Assembly: GCF_003612015.1 (NCBI RefSeq)
Contig: NZ_RARB01000007.1
Span: forward strand, 62,562-126,561
Source of the DNA: Pantoea piersonii
Lineage (GTDB): Bacteria > Pseudomonadota > Gammaproteobacteria > Enterobacterales > Enterobacteriaceae
DNA: 64,000 bases
Direction: 5' to 3'
The position numbers and the translations under genes are program-made. Under the pieces are notes generated by a model, which was not told the origin of the DNA, made no database searches, and was given only the letters and a program-made list of their open reading frames with translations. This document shows, piece after piece, positions 43,879-52,029 of this stretch; position 1 is the stretch's first letter; every line of letters begins with the position of its first letter.

Positions 43879-43885
43879 ATTTCAC
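43879..43885. promoter_or_regulatory. TTTCA half-site upstream of iolA
   Basis: ATTTCAC (43879-43885) within AAATTTATTTCACTG, about 100 bases before iolA, resembles the half-site of the dyad at 43645-43670. Confidence 0.35.
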
Positions 43886-43985
43886 TGTAATAGCTTCTTA
43901 GCATGCTTTCGGTTTTGCCTGGTCAGACGGCGTGGCGTCACGCTAAGGCTCTGCAGGGAACTCACACATCTTAAGAGGCTATGAA

Positions 43986-45491
43986 ATGAATATCACAGGA
44001 AACTTCATTGGCGGTCAGATTACCTACAGCGCCAGCAACGAAACCATCCCTGTTTATGACCCGGCGACCGGCAAAGTGGTGCGCGAGTTAACGCAGAGCA
44101 CCGGCGCAGAAGTCGCCGAAGCGATTAAAGTGGCGCATGACGCCTTCCCCGCCTGGTCGAAAACTTCGCCGCTGCGCCGCGCGCGCGTTTTGTTTAACTT
44201 CAAGGCGCTGATGGAGCAGCACCGCGACGAACTGGCCGAACTGATCGTCTCTGAACATGGCAAAGTGTGGTCGGATGCACAGGGCGAGCTGACGCGCGGG
44301 CTTGAAGTGGTTGAGTTTGCCTGCGGCATCCCGCATCTGATTAAAGGCGAATATTCGGCAAACGTAGGCACAGGCGTCGACAGCTACTCGCTGATGCAGC
44401 CGGTGGGAGTGGTTGCGGGCATTACGCCGTTTAACTTCCCGGCGATGGTGCCACTGTGGATGTTCCCGATCGCGCTGGCCTGTGGCAACACCTTTGTGCT
44501 CAAGCCGCCTGCGCTCGACCCTTCCGCAGCGGTGCGTATGGCGGAGCTGCTGAAAGAAGCAGGTCTGCCGGACGGCGTGTTTAACGTGGTGCACTCTTCT
44601 AACGAAGATGCCGAGCAGCTCTATAAAGATCCGCGCATCGCGGCGGTGAGCTTCGTCGGCTCTTCCGGCGTCGCCGAGCACATCTACAAAACCGCCAGCG
44701 CCCATGGCAAACGCGTGCAGGCATTCGGCGCGGCGAAGAACCACGCTATCGTCATGCCGGACGCCGATCTCGACGCGACGGTGAACGCCATTATGGGCGG
44801 CGCATTCGGCTCCGCCGGCGAACGCTGCATGGCGCTGCCGGTCGTGGTCGCGGTCGGCGACGATACTGCTGACAAGCTGATCGCCCGCCTGACGCCGCTG
44901 ATCAAAGCGCTGCGCGTCGGACCTGGCATTAAGCAGGGCGCAGATGAGAATGAGATGGGGCCGGTTGTCTCCGCCGCGCATCAGAAAAAAGTGCTGGGCT
45001 ATATCGATAAAGGCGAGCAGGAAGGAGCGAAGCTGGTGGTTGACGGCCGCAACTTCCAGGTGCCGGGCCACGCTGAAGGCTACTACGTTGGCGGCACGCT
45101 GTTCGATAACGTGACGTCAGATATGACTATCTGGCGCGAAGAGATTTTCGGGCCGGTGCTGAGCATTATGCGTGCGCCAGACTACGCCAGCGCGTTGCAG
45201 TTAGTGAACAGCCACGAGTTCGGTAACGGCAGCGCCATTTTCACCAGCAACGGCAACACGGCGCGCGAGTTCGTGCAGAACGTGGAAGCGGGCATGGTCG
45301 GCGTCAACGTACCGGTGCCGGTGCCGATGGCGTTCCACAGCTTCGGTGGCTGGAAACGTTCAGTGTTCGGCGCGCTTAACGTGCACGGGCCGGACGGCGT
45401 GCGTTTCTACACCCGCATGAAGACCGCTACGGCGCGCTGGCCGAGCGGCCAGCAGACGGTATCGGAATTCAGCATGCCGACGCTGAGCTAA
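43986..45491 (+). CDS. iolA: Methylmalonate-semialdehyde dehydrogenase (CoA-acylating), IolA
   Basis: The 501-residue aldehyde dehydrogenase starts MNITGNFIGGQITYSASNET. The catalytic Cys lies in AGERCMALPVV (about residue 283), and the family motifs VAGITPFNFPAMVPLWM (about residue 140) and FVGSSGVAEHIY (about residue 223) are visible. It converts malonate semialdehyde, the final inositol catabolite, to acetyl-CoA and CO2 with NAD+ and CoA. MmsA of valine catabolism is the closest alternative, but the location next to iolB indicates the inositol role. A hairpin lies between it and iolB. Confidence 0.93.
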   Translation: MNITGNFIGGQITYSASNETIPVYDPATGKVVRELTQSTGAEVAEAIKVAHDAFPAWSKTSPLRRARVLFNFKALMEQHRDELAELIVSEHGKVWSDAQGELTRGLEVVEFACGIPHLIKGEYSANVGTGVDSYSLMQPVGVVAGITPFNFPAMVPLWMFPIALACGNTFVLKPPALDPSAAVRMAELLKEAGLPDGVFNVVHSSNEDAEQLYKDPRIAAVSFVGSSGVAEHIYKTASAHGKRVQAFGAAKNHAIVMPDADLDATVNAIMGGAFGSAGERCMALPVVVAVGDDTADKLIARLTPLIKALRVGPGIKQGADENEMGPVVSAAHQKKVLGYIDKGEQEGAKLVVDGRNFQVPGHAEGYYVGGTLFDNVTSDMTIWREEIFGPVLSIMRAPDYASALQLVNSHEFGNGSAIFTSNGNTAREFVQNVEAGMVGVNVPVPVPMAFHSFGGWKRSVFGALNVHGPDGVRFYTRMKTATARWPSGQQTVSEFSMPTLS

Positions 45492-45514
45492 TAAGCGCGC
45501 AACGTCATGATAAC

Positions 45515-45550
45515 AGCTACAGGCCAGCGGAAACGCGCCTGTAGCTTCTT
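45515..45550 (+). terminator. Hairpin between iolA and iolB, possible attenuator
   Basis: AGCTACAGGC (45515-45524), a 12-base loop and GCCTGTAGCT (45537-45546), followed by TCTTGTTTT. The stem is a perfect 10-bp terminator-like structure inside an otherwise cotranscribed gene pair. It may reduce iolB expression or mark an mRNA processing end. Confidence 0.5.
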
Positions 45551-45577
45551 GTTTTCACGTTAAAAAGGAGAGTGGGA

Positions 45578-46390
45578 ATGTCTTTTCTTGCAAAAGCGCA
45601 GCAGCCGGACGCCAGCGGTCGTATCCAGCACGTGACGCCGGAAAGCGCGGGCTGGCGCTATGTCGGCTTTGACGCCTACCTGCTGAAAAAGGGCGACACT
45701 CTGCGACTGAGCAGCGGCGACAAAGAGCTTTGTCTGGTGCTGGTAGCGGGACTCGCTTCGGTAAAAACGCGCCACGCAGACTTCCCTGGCATCGGCAAGC
45801 GTATGTCGCCGTTTGAGCGCGTTCCGCCTTATTCTGTTTATGTGCCGCATAACGATGAAGTGGAGATCGTCGCTGACAGCGATCTGGAACTGGCGGTCTG
45901 CAACGCGCCCAGCCAGGGTAATTTGCCGGCGCGTCTGATCGCGCCAGCGGACGTCGGCGTCGAACACCGCGGCAAAGGGCGCAATAAGCGTCTGGTGCAT
46001 AATATACTGCCGGACGATAAGCCAGCCGATAGCCTGCTGGTGGTAGAGGTCTATACCGACGAGGGCGATACCAGCTCCTATCCCAGCCACAAGCACGATC
46101 AAGAGAGCGAAAACGAAACCTATCTGGAAGAGACCTACTATCACCGTTTCGATCCTGAGCAGGGGTTCGCTATGCAGCGCGTCTACACTGACGACCGCTC
46201 GCTTGATGCCTGTATGGCGCCTTATAACCGCGACGTCGTGACGGTGCCGCGCGGCTACCATCCGGTGGCGACAATTGCCGGTTATAACAACTACTATCTG
46301 AACGTGATGGCGGGGCCGGTGCGGCTGTGGAAATTTACCTGGGAGAAAGATCACGCCTGGGTTAACAGCGATAATTATCCGCGCGGCTAG
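45578..46390 (+). CDS. iolB: 5-deoxy-glucuronate isomerase IolB
   Basis: The 270-residue cupin protein starts at the ATG behind AAAAAGGAG. The GTG six bases upstream is not needed. The metal-binding region SYPSHKHDQESENETYLEETYYHRF (quoted in parts, about residues 168-192) and GYHPVATIAGYNNYYLNVMAG (about 227-247) identify it. It isomerises 5-deoxy-D-glucuronate to 5-dehydro-2-deoxy-D-gluconate, the fourth step of the pathway. It is convergent with iolR across a shared terminator. Confidence 0.93.
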   Translation: MSFLAKAQQPDASGRIQHVTPESAGWRYVGFDAYLLKKGDTLRLSSGDKELCLVLVAGLASVKTRHADFPGIGKRMSPFERVPPYSVYVPHNDEVEIVADSDLELAVCNAPSQGNLPARLIAPADVGVEHRGKGRNKRLVHNILPDDKPADSLLVVEVYTDEGDTSSYPSHKHDQESENETYLEETYYHRFDPEQGFAMQRVYTDDRSLDACMAPYNRDVVTVPRGYHPVATIAGYNNYYLNVMAGPVRLWKFTWEKDHAWVNSDNYPRG

Positions 46391-46413
46391 CAGAAGCGGC
46401 GTTCATAAAAGAA

Positions 46414-46437
46414 AAGGGCAACCGCAGGGTTGCCCTT
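46414..46437. terminator. Bidirectional terminator between iolB and iolR
   Basis: AAGGGCAACC, loop GCAG, GGTTGCCCTT, with T-runs on both strands' 3' sides. It serves iolB (+) and iolR (-). Confidence 0.9.
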
Positions 46438-46457
46438 TTTATTCTCAAAACCCGTAA

Positions 46458-47297
46458 TCAGGCGCTAGCATTATTTAACGCCAGCGATACCGCCAGCGTT
46501 TGCGCCAGACAGAGCGAAGCGACCTGCGAGCGGAAGCCATCCACCTGCGCTTCACGCACTACAAAACAGACGTCGCTGAAGGCCGCCAGCGGGCTCACCT
46601 GGCTGTCTGTAATAGCGATCTGATGCGCGCCGCGCTTCGCGCCCATCTCTACCAGCTCTACCGCTTCGCGCGCGTAAGGAGAGTAGCTGATGGCGATAAC
46701 GACATCTTTCGGGTTTACCAGGCTGAGCTGTTCGGTGAACATGCCGCCCAGGCCGTCGATCAGGAAAGCGCGGCGCTCAAGATGGCGCAGCGCATAGACC
46801 AGATAGGAAGCGACGCTGAACGAGCGGCGCAGGCCAATTACATAGATATTCTCAGCGTCATTCAGCAACTGCACCGCTTTGTTAAGCTGGTCGGGATTGA
46901 TCTGCATCGCCAGCTGTTGCAGCGCCTGACTGTTGACCATGGTAAAGACGTTAAGGATTTCTACTGGGCTTTCCGGCGAAGTCGCGGCGTCGTCGGTGGC
47001 GGTCTGACGGAACAGGCGCGCACGCTCGGTATAGTTAACCGTCTCTTCCATCAGGTGCTGACGAAAAACCTGTTTCATTTCGTTGAAGCCGCTGAAACCG
47101 AACGCGTTAGCGAAGCGAATAAGCGTTGACGGCGGAACGTCAGCCTGAGCGGCAATAGAAGCCACGGTATCAAAGGCGATGCTGTTGCTGTTATCAAGGA
47201 TATAACGAGCCACCTGCTTCAGTCGCTTGCTCAGCGTTTCGTAGCGTCGACGAATATCATCCTGTAACAGGGAGAGTTGGGTAGGATTGTTGGTCAT
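46458..47297 (-). CDS. iolR: RpiR-family transcriptional regulator, IolR-like
   Basis: The 279-residue protein starts MTNNPTQLSLLQDDIRRRYE. It has an N-terminal helix-turn-helix of the RpiR family (about residues 30-75, including VASIAAQADVPPSTLIRFANAFGFSGF in parts) and a C-terminal SIS sugar-binding domain from about residue 130 (VIGLRRSFSVASYLVYALRH about 152; VVIAISYSPYAREAVELVE about 197). It is the RpiR-type repressor position found in gammaproteobacterial inositol clusters. It should respond to an inositol catabolite. Operator-like TTTCAT repeats sit in its own leader and in other iol leaders. Confidence 0.85.
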   Translation of the reverse strand: MTNNPTQLSLLQDDIRRRYETLSKRLKQVARYILDNSNSIAFDTVASIAAQADVPPSTLIRFANAFGFSGFNEMKQVFRQHLMEETVNYTERARLFRQTATDDAATSPESPVEILNVFTMVNSQALQQLAMQINPDQLNKAVQLLNDAENIYVIGLRRSFSVASYLVYALRHLERRAFLIDGLGGMFTEQLSLVNPKDVVIAISYSPYAREAVELVEMGAKRGAHQIAITDSQVSPLAAFSDVCFVVREAQVDGFRSQVASLCLAQTLAVSLALNNASA

Positions 47298-47363
47298 TAC
47301 TTCGGCCCGTTAAAAAAGAAATATGGCTGGATAATGAGCGCTATAGTACCAGATGAATGGAAA

Positions 47364-47412
47364 ATTTCATTTGTTTGCGCCCGATGCGGGCTTTATTTCA
47401 TGGGTTTATGAA
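47364..47412. promoter_or_regulatory. Two TTTCAT half-sites upstream of iolR
   Basis: ATTTCAT occurs at 47364-47370 and at 47395-47401, 31 bases apart (three helical turns), followed by TTTATGAA at 47405-47412. The sites are 67-115 bases from the iolR start and suggest autoregulation. Confidence 0.5.
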
Positions 47413-47480
47413 TTGCCTCACATAATGCGGGGAATGTGGCGGGAATGGCGATGAAAACCCAGAAATAAAGCGGAGTTGAG

Positions 47481-47511
47481 GATCCTGCGCGCCGTCAGGC
47501 GGCGCAGGATC
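47481..47511 (-). terminator. Hairpin past iolE
   Basis: GATCCTGCGC and GCGCAGGATC arms (47481-47490 and 47502-47511) enclose a GC-rich loop, 16 bases beyond the iolE stop. It lacks a T-run on the minus strand but is the obvious end structure of the iolD-iolG-iolE operon. Confidence 0.6.
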
Positions 47512-47526
47512 GCACAGGAGAAGCCC

Positions 47527-48423
47527 TTACAGCCCGGCGTTTTCGCGAATATATTTGCGCGCTTTCACCGCATATTCAAACGGGTTAGCCAGCGCCGGGT
47601 CCTGCTCCGCTTCCACCACCATCCAGCCTTTATAGCCGTAATCATCCAGGATCTTAAACACCGGCCTGAAGTCGATAACGCCGTCGCCCGGCACGGTGAA
47701 GGTGCCTTTCTTCACGCCGTCGAGGAAACAGAGATGATTGTCACGCACCTCTGCGACCACCTCATCACGCACATCTTTCAGATGCACATGGAAAATACGC
47801 GGCAGATATTTTTGCAGCACGTCGAGCATCGCCTGCTGTGAGCCTTCGGAATAGTAGATATGGCCGGTGTCGTAGAGCAATCCGACAGTATCATTGGTCA
47901 GCGCCATAAAGCGGTCGATCTCTTCCACGGTCTGAATGCCGGTGCCCATATGATGGTGCAGCGTTACGCGCATCCCTTTCGCAGCGGCGATCTCCGCCAG
48001 TTCGTTGTAGCCTTCGGCCGTCAGGCGCCACTCTTCGTCGGTGAAAATCGGCTTTTGCTCCAGCACCGGCAGCGTGGTGCCCTGGATGCTTTTGCTCTGC
48101 TCAGAGCAGCCAATCACGCGCGCGCCCATGGCGTGCAGGAAGTTCATATGATTGACGAATTCATCGATGGTTTTCGCCTTGTCACCGTTGGCGAAGAAGG
48201 TGCTGAACCAGGCGTTGCAAATCTCAATGCCGCGAATATCGAGCATCGGCTTCAGCACCGCCGGATCGCGCGGGTATTTGCTGCCAACTTCGCTGCCGGT
48301 AAAGCCCGCCAGCGCCATTTCGCTCACCGTCTGCTGAAATGTGTTCTCTTTGCCCAGCTCCGGCATGTCGTCGTTGGTCCAGCCAATCGGCGCGATAGCC
48401 AGTTTTACGTTCTCTTTGTTCAT
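47527..48423 (-). CDS. iolE: Myo-inosose-2 dehydratase IolE
   Basis: The 298-residue TIM-barrel protein starts [20 protein letters not shown]. The conserved pieces [10 protein letters not shown] (about residue 42), [14 protein letters not shown] (about residue 152), [10 protein letters not shown] (about residue 185) and HVHLKDVR (about residue 212) contain the metal-binding Glu, His and Asp residues of IolE. It removes water from 2-keto-myo-inositol to give 3D-trihydroxycyclohexane-1,2-dione. It is the last gene of the iolD-iolG-iolE transcript, with a 57-bp gap holding a GC-rich hairpin before it. Confidence 0.93.
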   Translation of the reverse strand: MNKENVKLAIAPIGWTNDDMPELGKENTFQQTVSEMALAGFTGSEVGSKYPRDPAVLKPMLDIRGIEICNAWFSTFFANGDKAKTIDEFVNHMNFLHAMGARVIGCSEQSKSIQGTTLPVLEQKPIFTDEEWRLTAEGYNELAEIAAAKGMRVTLHHHMGTGIQTVEEIDRFMALTNDTVGLLYDTGHIYYSEGSQQAMLDVLQKYLPRIFHVHLKDVRDEVVAEVRDNHLCFLDGVKKGTFTVPGDGVIDFRPVFKILDDYGYKGWMVVEAEQDPALANPFEYAVKARKYIRENAGL

Positions 48424-48480
48424 CTGTTTAGTCCTGACAGGTCGGGGCGGCCGCAGCCGCCCGCAAGGAGAGGAAAACGC

Positions 48481-49497
48481 TTATTTCTTGTCGTAGAAAG
48501 CCGGACGCGGCGGCATTTCAACCGGCTCGATGGCGCCGCTCTGTTGCGCCTTCAGGCAGGCATCGGCGGCCACTGAGGCGGCGAAGCCGTCCCAGGCGGA
48601 CGGGCCGGTAAGCTGGCCCGCTTTCACGTCATTGATAAAGGCCTGCAGTTCGACGTCATACGCTTCGATAAAGCGATCTTTCCAGTCGGTCAGGATAGTG
48701 GTAGAGAGTTTGGCTTCGCTGCGCAGCTGCACCGAGGCGGGTTCCGGCAGTCTGGCGATGCCGGTTTCACCAACGACTTCACACTGGATATCGTAACCGT
48801 AGGCACAGTTAACGAAGATCTCGACGTCGATGCGCACCCCTTTCTGGGTTTCAAACAGCACGATCTGCGGATCTTTCAGGCGCGCATGCGATTTTGAGGT
48901 CACGCGCGGGAAGACCACCTGTACGCTTTTATAGTCGTCGTTGGTCAGCCAGCGCAGCACGTCCAGCTCGTGGATCAGCGTATTGGTGATCGCCATATCA
49001 GTGGTATAGCTCTCCGGCACGGCCGGGTTGCGGTGCGCGCAGTGCAGCATCAGCGGTTCGCCGATGCCGCCTTCGGTAATCACTTTTTTCAGCGCGCGGT
49101 AGCCCGCATCGTAAGGGCGCATAAAGCCGACCTGCACCAGGCGCTTGCCGTGTTTGATCTCCGCATCCACCACGCGGCGACAGCCTTCAGCGCTCAGCGC
49201 CAGCGGCTTTTCGCAGAACACCGGTTTGCCAGCGGCGATGGCCGCCAGCGTAAACTCTTCATGCGTCGGGTCCCAGGAGGTCACCAGAATCGCATCCACT
49301 TCCGGCGACTGGATGACCTGATGGCCGTCTGCGTAGACTTCCGCTTCAATATTCAGTCGCTGCAGCGCAGCGCGCGCGCCGTCGACGTTAATATCCGACA
49401 CCGCCACTACTTTTGCCCCCTGCAGGACATTGTTGCAGCGACGAATGTGTTCCTGGCCGATTGCGCCAGCACCGATAACGCCTAGTTTCAAAGTCAT
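48481..49497 (-). CDS. iolG: Myo-inositol 2-dehydrogenase IolG
   Basis: The 338-residue GFO/IDH/MocA family oxidoreductase starts [20 protein letters not shown]. The NAD-binding GAGAIG (residues about 9-14), the EKP motif CEKPLAL (about 95) and the catalytic [13 protein letters not shown] (Asp/His about 172-180) are present. It oxidises myo-inositol to 2-keto-myo-inositol. The sequence [17 protein letters not shown] (about residue 121) is the usual IolG substrate-binding region. It lies between iolD and iolE in one direction. Confidence 0.93.
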   Translation of the reverse strand: MTLKLGVIGAGAIGQEHIRRCNNVLQGAKVVAVSDINVDGARAALQRLNIEAEVYADGHQVIQSPEVDAILVTSWDPTHEEFTLAAIAAGKPVFCEKPLALSAEGCRRVVDAEIKHGKRLVQVGFMRPYDAGYRALKKVITEGGIGEPLMLHCAHRNPAVPESYTTDMAITNTLIHELDVLRWLTNDDYKSVQVVFPRVTSKSHARLKDPQIVLFETQKGVRIDVEIFVNCAYGYDIQCEVVGETGIARLPEPASVQLRSEAKLSTTILTDWKDRFIEAYDVELQAFINDVKAGQLTGPSAWDGFAASVAADACLKAQQSGAIEPVEMPPRPAFYDKK

Positions 49498-49553
49498 AAT
49501 TACACCTGTAGGGTTTATAGCGAGGAATAAAGGGCCGGTTTCCCGGCCGGAAA

Positions 49554-51494
49554 TCAGTATTTACGCGCCTGATCGAGATGGGCGTTAAGTTTTTCTGCTA
49601 CCGCCTGTACACGTTCGGATTCAGAGGCTTGCGCCACGCCGACGTGCCACCAGCTGAAGTATTTATGCACCATGGTCTTCGGCAGCACCTTGATGTCGAT
49701 AAGCGTGGAAACCGTCTGCTTACGCGCATCTTCCAGCGCCGCGGTAAGCTGATCCAGCGTAGTGACGCGATAGGTTTTACAGCCGTAGCCCGCCGCGATG
49801 GCGGCGAAGTCCACCGGCACGAAGCCGCCGTCCAGCTTGCCGCCTTCTGGATTGCGGAAGCGGAATTCGGTGGTGAAGCTGTCCATTCCGTGTTCCATCT
49901 GCAGGTTGTTAATGCAGCCGTTGGTCATGTTGTCGAACAGCACCACGTTGATTTTGGCGCGCTCCTGAATCGAGGTGACCAGCTCGGAGTGCAGCATCAT
50001 AAAAGAGCCGTCGCCCAGCAGCGCGTAGACCTCGCGATGCGGCTGCGCCAGCTTCGCGCCCAGCGCGGCGTTCACCTCATAGCCCATGCAGGAGTAGCCG
50101 TACTCAACGTGATACGAGTTGTAGTCGCGGGTGCGCCAGACGCGCTGCAGATCGCCCGGCAGACTGCCCGCTGCCGCCACAATCACTGCATCCTTTGGGA
50201 GCTGCTCATTTAGCGTGCCGAGCACGCGGCTCTGGGTGAGCACTGACTGGGTCAGACGATTAAATTCGGCAAATACCGCGTCGCGATCGATATGGTCGGC
50301 AATCTCCGGAATAAAGCCGTCGCCGGTATATTCCACCTGATAGACGCGCTGCGTCTCTTTCAGCAGCTTGCTCTGCGCCTGCTCGATCTGGCTGCCCCAG
50401 TCGTTGCTGTAGTTCTTATCCGCCAGTCCCGCCGCCAGCGCGACGAGCCCTTCACGCGCGTCGGCCAGCAGTTGCACGCCGTCGAGCTTGTAGGTGTCGA
50501 AATTGCTGACGTTGACGTTAAGGAAGCTGACATCCGGGTTCTGGAAAATCCATTTCGATGCGGTGGTGAAATCGGTGTAGCGGGTGCCGACGCCAATCAC
50601 CAGATCCGCCTCTTTCGCCAGCAGGTTGGCGGCCAGACAGCCGGTTTCGCCAACGCCACCGACGTTAAGAGGATGGTCAGAGACGATCGTGCCTTTGCCC
50701 GCCTGAGTTTCAGCGAACGGAATCTGGTAACGCTCGGCGAACTGACGCAGCGCCTCGCCCGCTTCAGAATATTTCACGCCGCCGCCCAGCACGATCATCG
50801 GCTTGCGTTTGCGCACGATCAGCGCCAGCGCGTCATCAAGCTGCGCGGCGGTCGGCAGACGGCGATCGAGACGGTGCACGCGCTTCTGGAAGAAGTAGTC
50901 CGGGAAATCCCAGGCTTCGCCCTGCACGTCCTGCGGCAGCGCGATCGTCACCGCGCCGGTTTCGGCGGGGTCGGTCAGCACGCGCATGGCGTTAATGCAG
51001 GCGGTCATCAGCTGTTCGGGACGGCTGACGCGGTCCCAGTATTTGCTCACGGCGCGGAAGGCGTCGTTGGTGCTGATGCTGAGATCGTAGCTCTGTTCGA
51101 TCTGCTGCAGCACCGGATCGGGCTGGCGCGTAGCGAAGACGTCGCCCGGCAGCAGCAGCAGCGGAATGCGGTTCGCAGTGGCGGTGGCGGCTGCGGTGAT
51201 CATATTGGCGGCGCCCGGGCCGACCGATGAGCTGCAGGCGATAATCTGGCGGCGCAGAGACTGTTTGGCGAAACCCATCGCGGCGTGCGCCATTCCCTGT
51301 TCGTTGCGGCCCTGATGCACAATCAGATCGCCGCTGTCCTGCTCCAGCGCTTGCCCCAGGCCCAGCACGTTGCCGTGACCGAAAATGGCGAAGAGGCCTT
51401 TCACAAACTTCGTTTCCACGCCGTCGACATTAATGTATTGATTATCAAGAAACTTAACCAGCGCCTGTGCGGTGGTCATTCTGATTGTGGCCAT
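49554..51494 (-). CDS. iolD: 3D-(3,5/4)-trihydroxycyclohexane-1,2-dione acylhydrolase IolD
   Basis: The 646-residue thiamine-diphosphate enzyme starts [20 protein letters not shown]. The frame continues 8 codons upstream, but MATIRMT fits the family. The N-terminal Glu activator is in [13 protein letters not shown] (about residue 65), and the ThDP/Mg motif [13 protein letters not shown] with later NNLQ (about residue 480-525) is in the C-terminal domain. It opens the ring of the dione to 5-deoxy-D-glucuronate. It is the first gene of the iolD-iolG-iolE operon, divergent from iolC. Confidence 0.95.
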   Translation of the reverse strand: MATIRMTTAQALVKFLDNQYINVDGVETKFVKGLFAIFGHGNVLGLGQALEQDSGDLIVHQGRNEQGMAHAAMGFAKQSLRRQIIACSSSVGPGAANMITAAATATANRIPLLLLPGDVFATRQPDPVLQQIEQSYDLSISTNDAFRAVSKYWDRVSRPEQLMTACINAMRVLTDPAETGAVTIALPQDVQGEAWDFPDYFFQKRVHRLDRRLPTAAQLDDALALIVRKRKPMIVLGGGVKYSEAGEALRQFAERYQIPFAETQAGKGTIVSDHPLNVGGVGETGCLAANLLAKEADLVIGVGTRYTDFTTASKWIFQNPDVSFLNVNVSNFDTYKLDGVQLLADAREGLVALAAGLADKNYSNDWGSQIEQAQSKLLKETQRVYQVEYTGDGFIPEIADHIDRDAVFAEFNRLTQSVLTQSRVLGTLNEQLPKDAVIVAAAGSLPGDLQRVWRTRDYNSYHVEYGYSCMGYEVNAALGAKLAQPHREVYALLGDGSFMMLHSELVTSIQERAKINVVLFDNMTNGCINNLQMEHGMDSFTTEFRFRNPEGGKLDGGFVPVDFAAIAAGYGCKTYRVTTLDQLTAALEDARKQTVSTLIDIKVLPKTMVHKYFSWWHVGVAQASESERVQAVAEKLNAHLDQARKY

Positions 51495-52029
51495 ATTCTT
51501 TTCCTTTACATACTGCAACCTGGTGACAGGTTAGCGACGTGGCGTGTCGCGAAAGGCGACCGCAGGTAACTGAAACTTGAAGCGATTATAAACAAATATA
51601 TTTTTCATAAAATACGATTACAGAAGAAACATTTCATTTTGCGATTGAGATCAAATTTAACCGTGAAACGCAGCTTTAACGGGACAGCGAAGCGGGCTAA
51701 GTGAAACAAGAAATGCGAAAAGCGGAGAAGCTGGAAGTTTTCATTTTAATTCAGTCGCTTCCTGCAGAGGCTTAGCTTTTTCTGCGATCCGCTTCACACC
51801 CCTGCAGCGGCGCGAAACGGATGAAACATCGCGCGCATGATGCGCAGGCGGTGCAGAGTTTTACCTGGTTCACAAAATCGCGATGGATGTTTCATTTCAT
51901 ATTGAATTTGGAATTTTTATTCCTCATAATTTCTCCATCGTCAGTCTGGCAAAGGCAAAACCCAGACGCACGCCGGGATGCCTGCTCCCTTGCACGCGTG
52001 TCTGCTTATCACAGAAGGAAACCACAGGT
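51495..52029. other. 535-bp divergent iolD-iolC promoter region
   Basis: AT-rich in places, it carries the densest set of TTTCAT-type repeats of the cluster (listed next). The open frame here continuous with iolC (to 51883) lacks a ribosome-binding site. No separate gene was seen. Confidence 0.6.
51601..51900. promoter_or_regulatory. TTTCAT/ATGAAA operator cluster of iolD and iolC
   Basis: TTTCAT occurs at 51603-51608, 51632-51637, 51739-51744, 51890-51895 and 51895-51900 (the last two in tandem, GTTTCATTTCAT). ATGAAACATC (51821-51830) and GATGTTTCAT (51886-51895) are perfect 10-bp inverted repeats 55 bases apart, suited to looping. Binding by IolR is inferred. Confidence 0.5.

Larger units (their letters stand above)
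43583..43985. other. 403-bp divergent region between the iolI-like gene and iolA
   Basis: AT-rich DNA near 43620-43690 and 43860-43900 holds TTTCAT-type repeats (operators listed separately). The centre (43720-43840) is GC-rich and carries no gene. The start of iolA has GAGGCTATGAA as its leader. Confidence 0.5.

Noticed and set aside
51883-52029. Longer iolC start at 51883
   Set aside because: The extra residues lack similarity and a ribosome-binding site, and they cover operator-like repeats.
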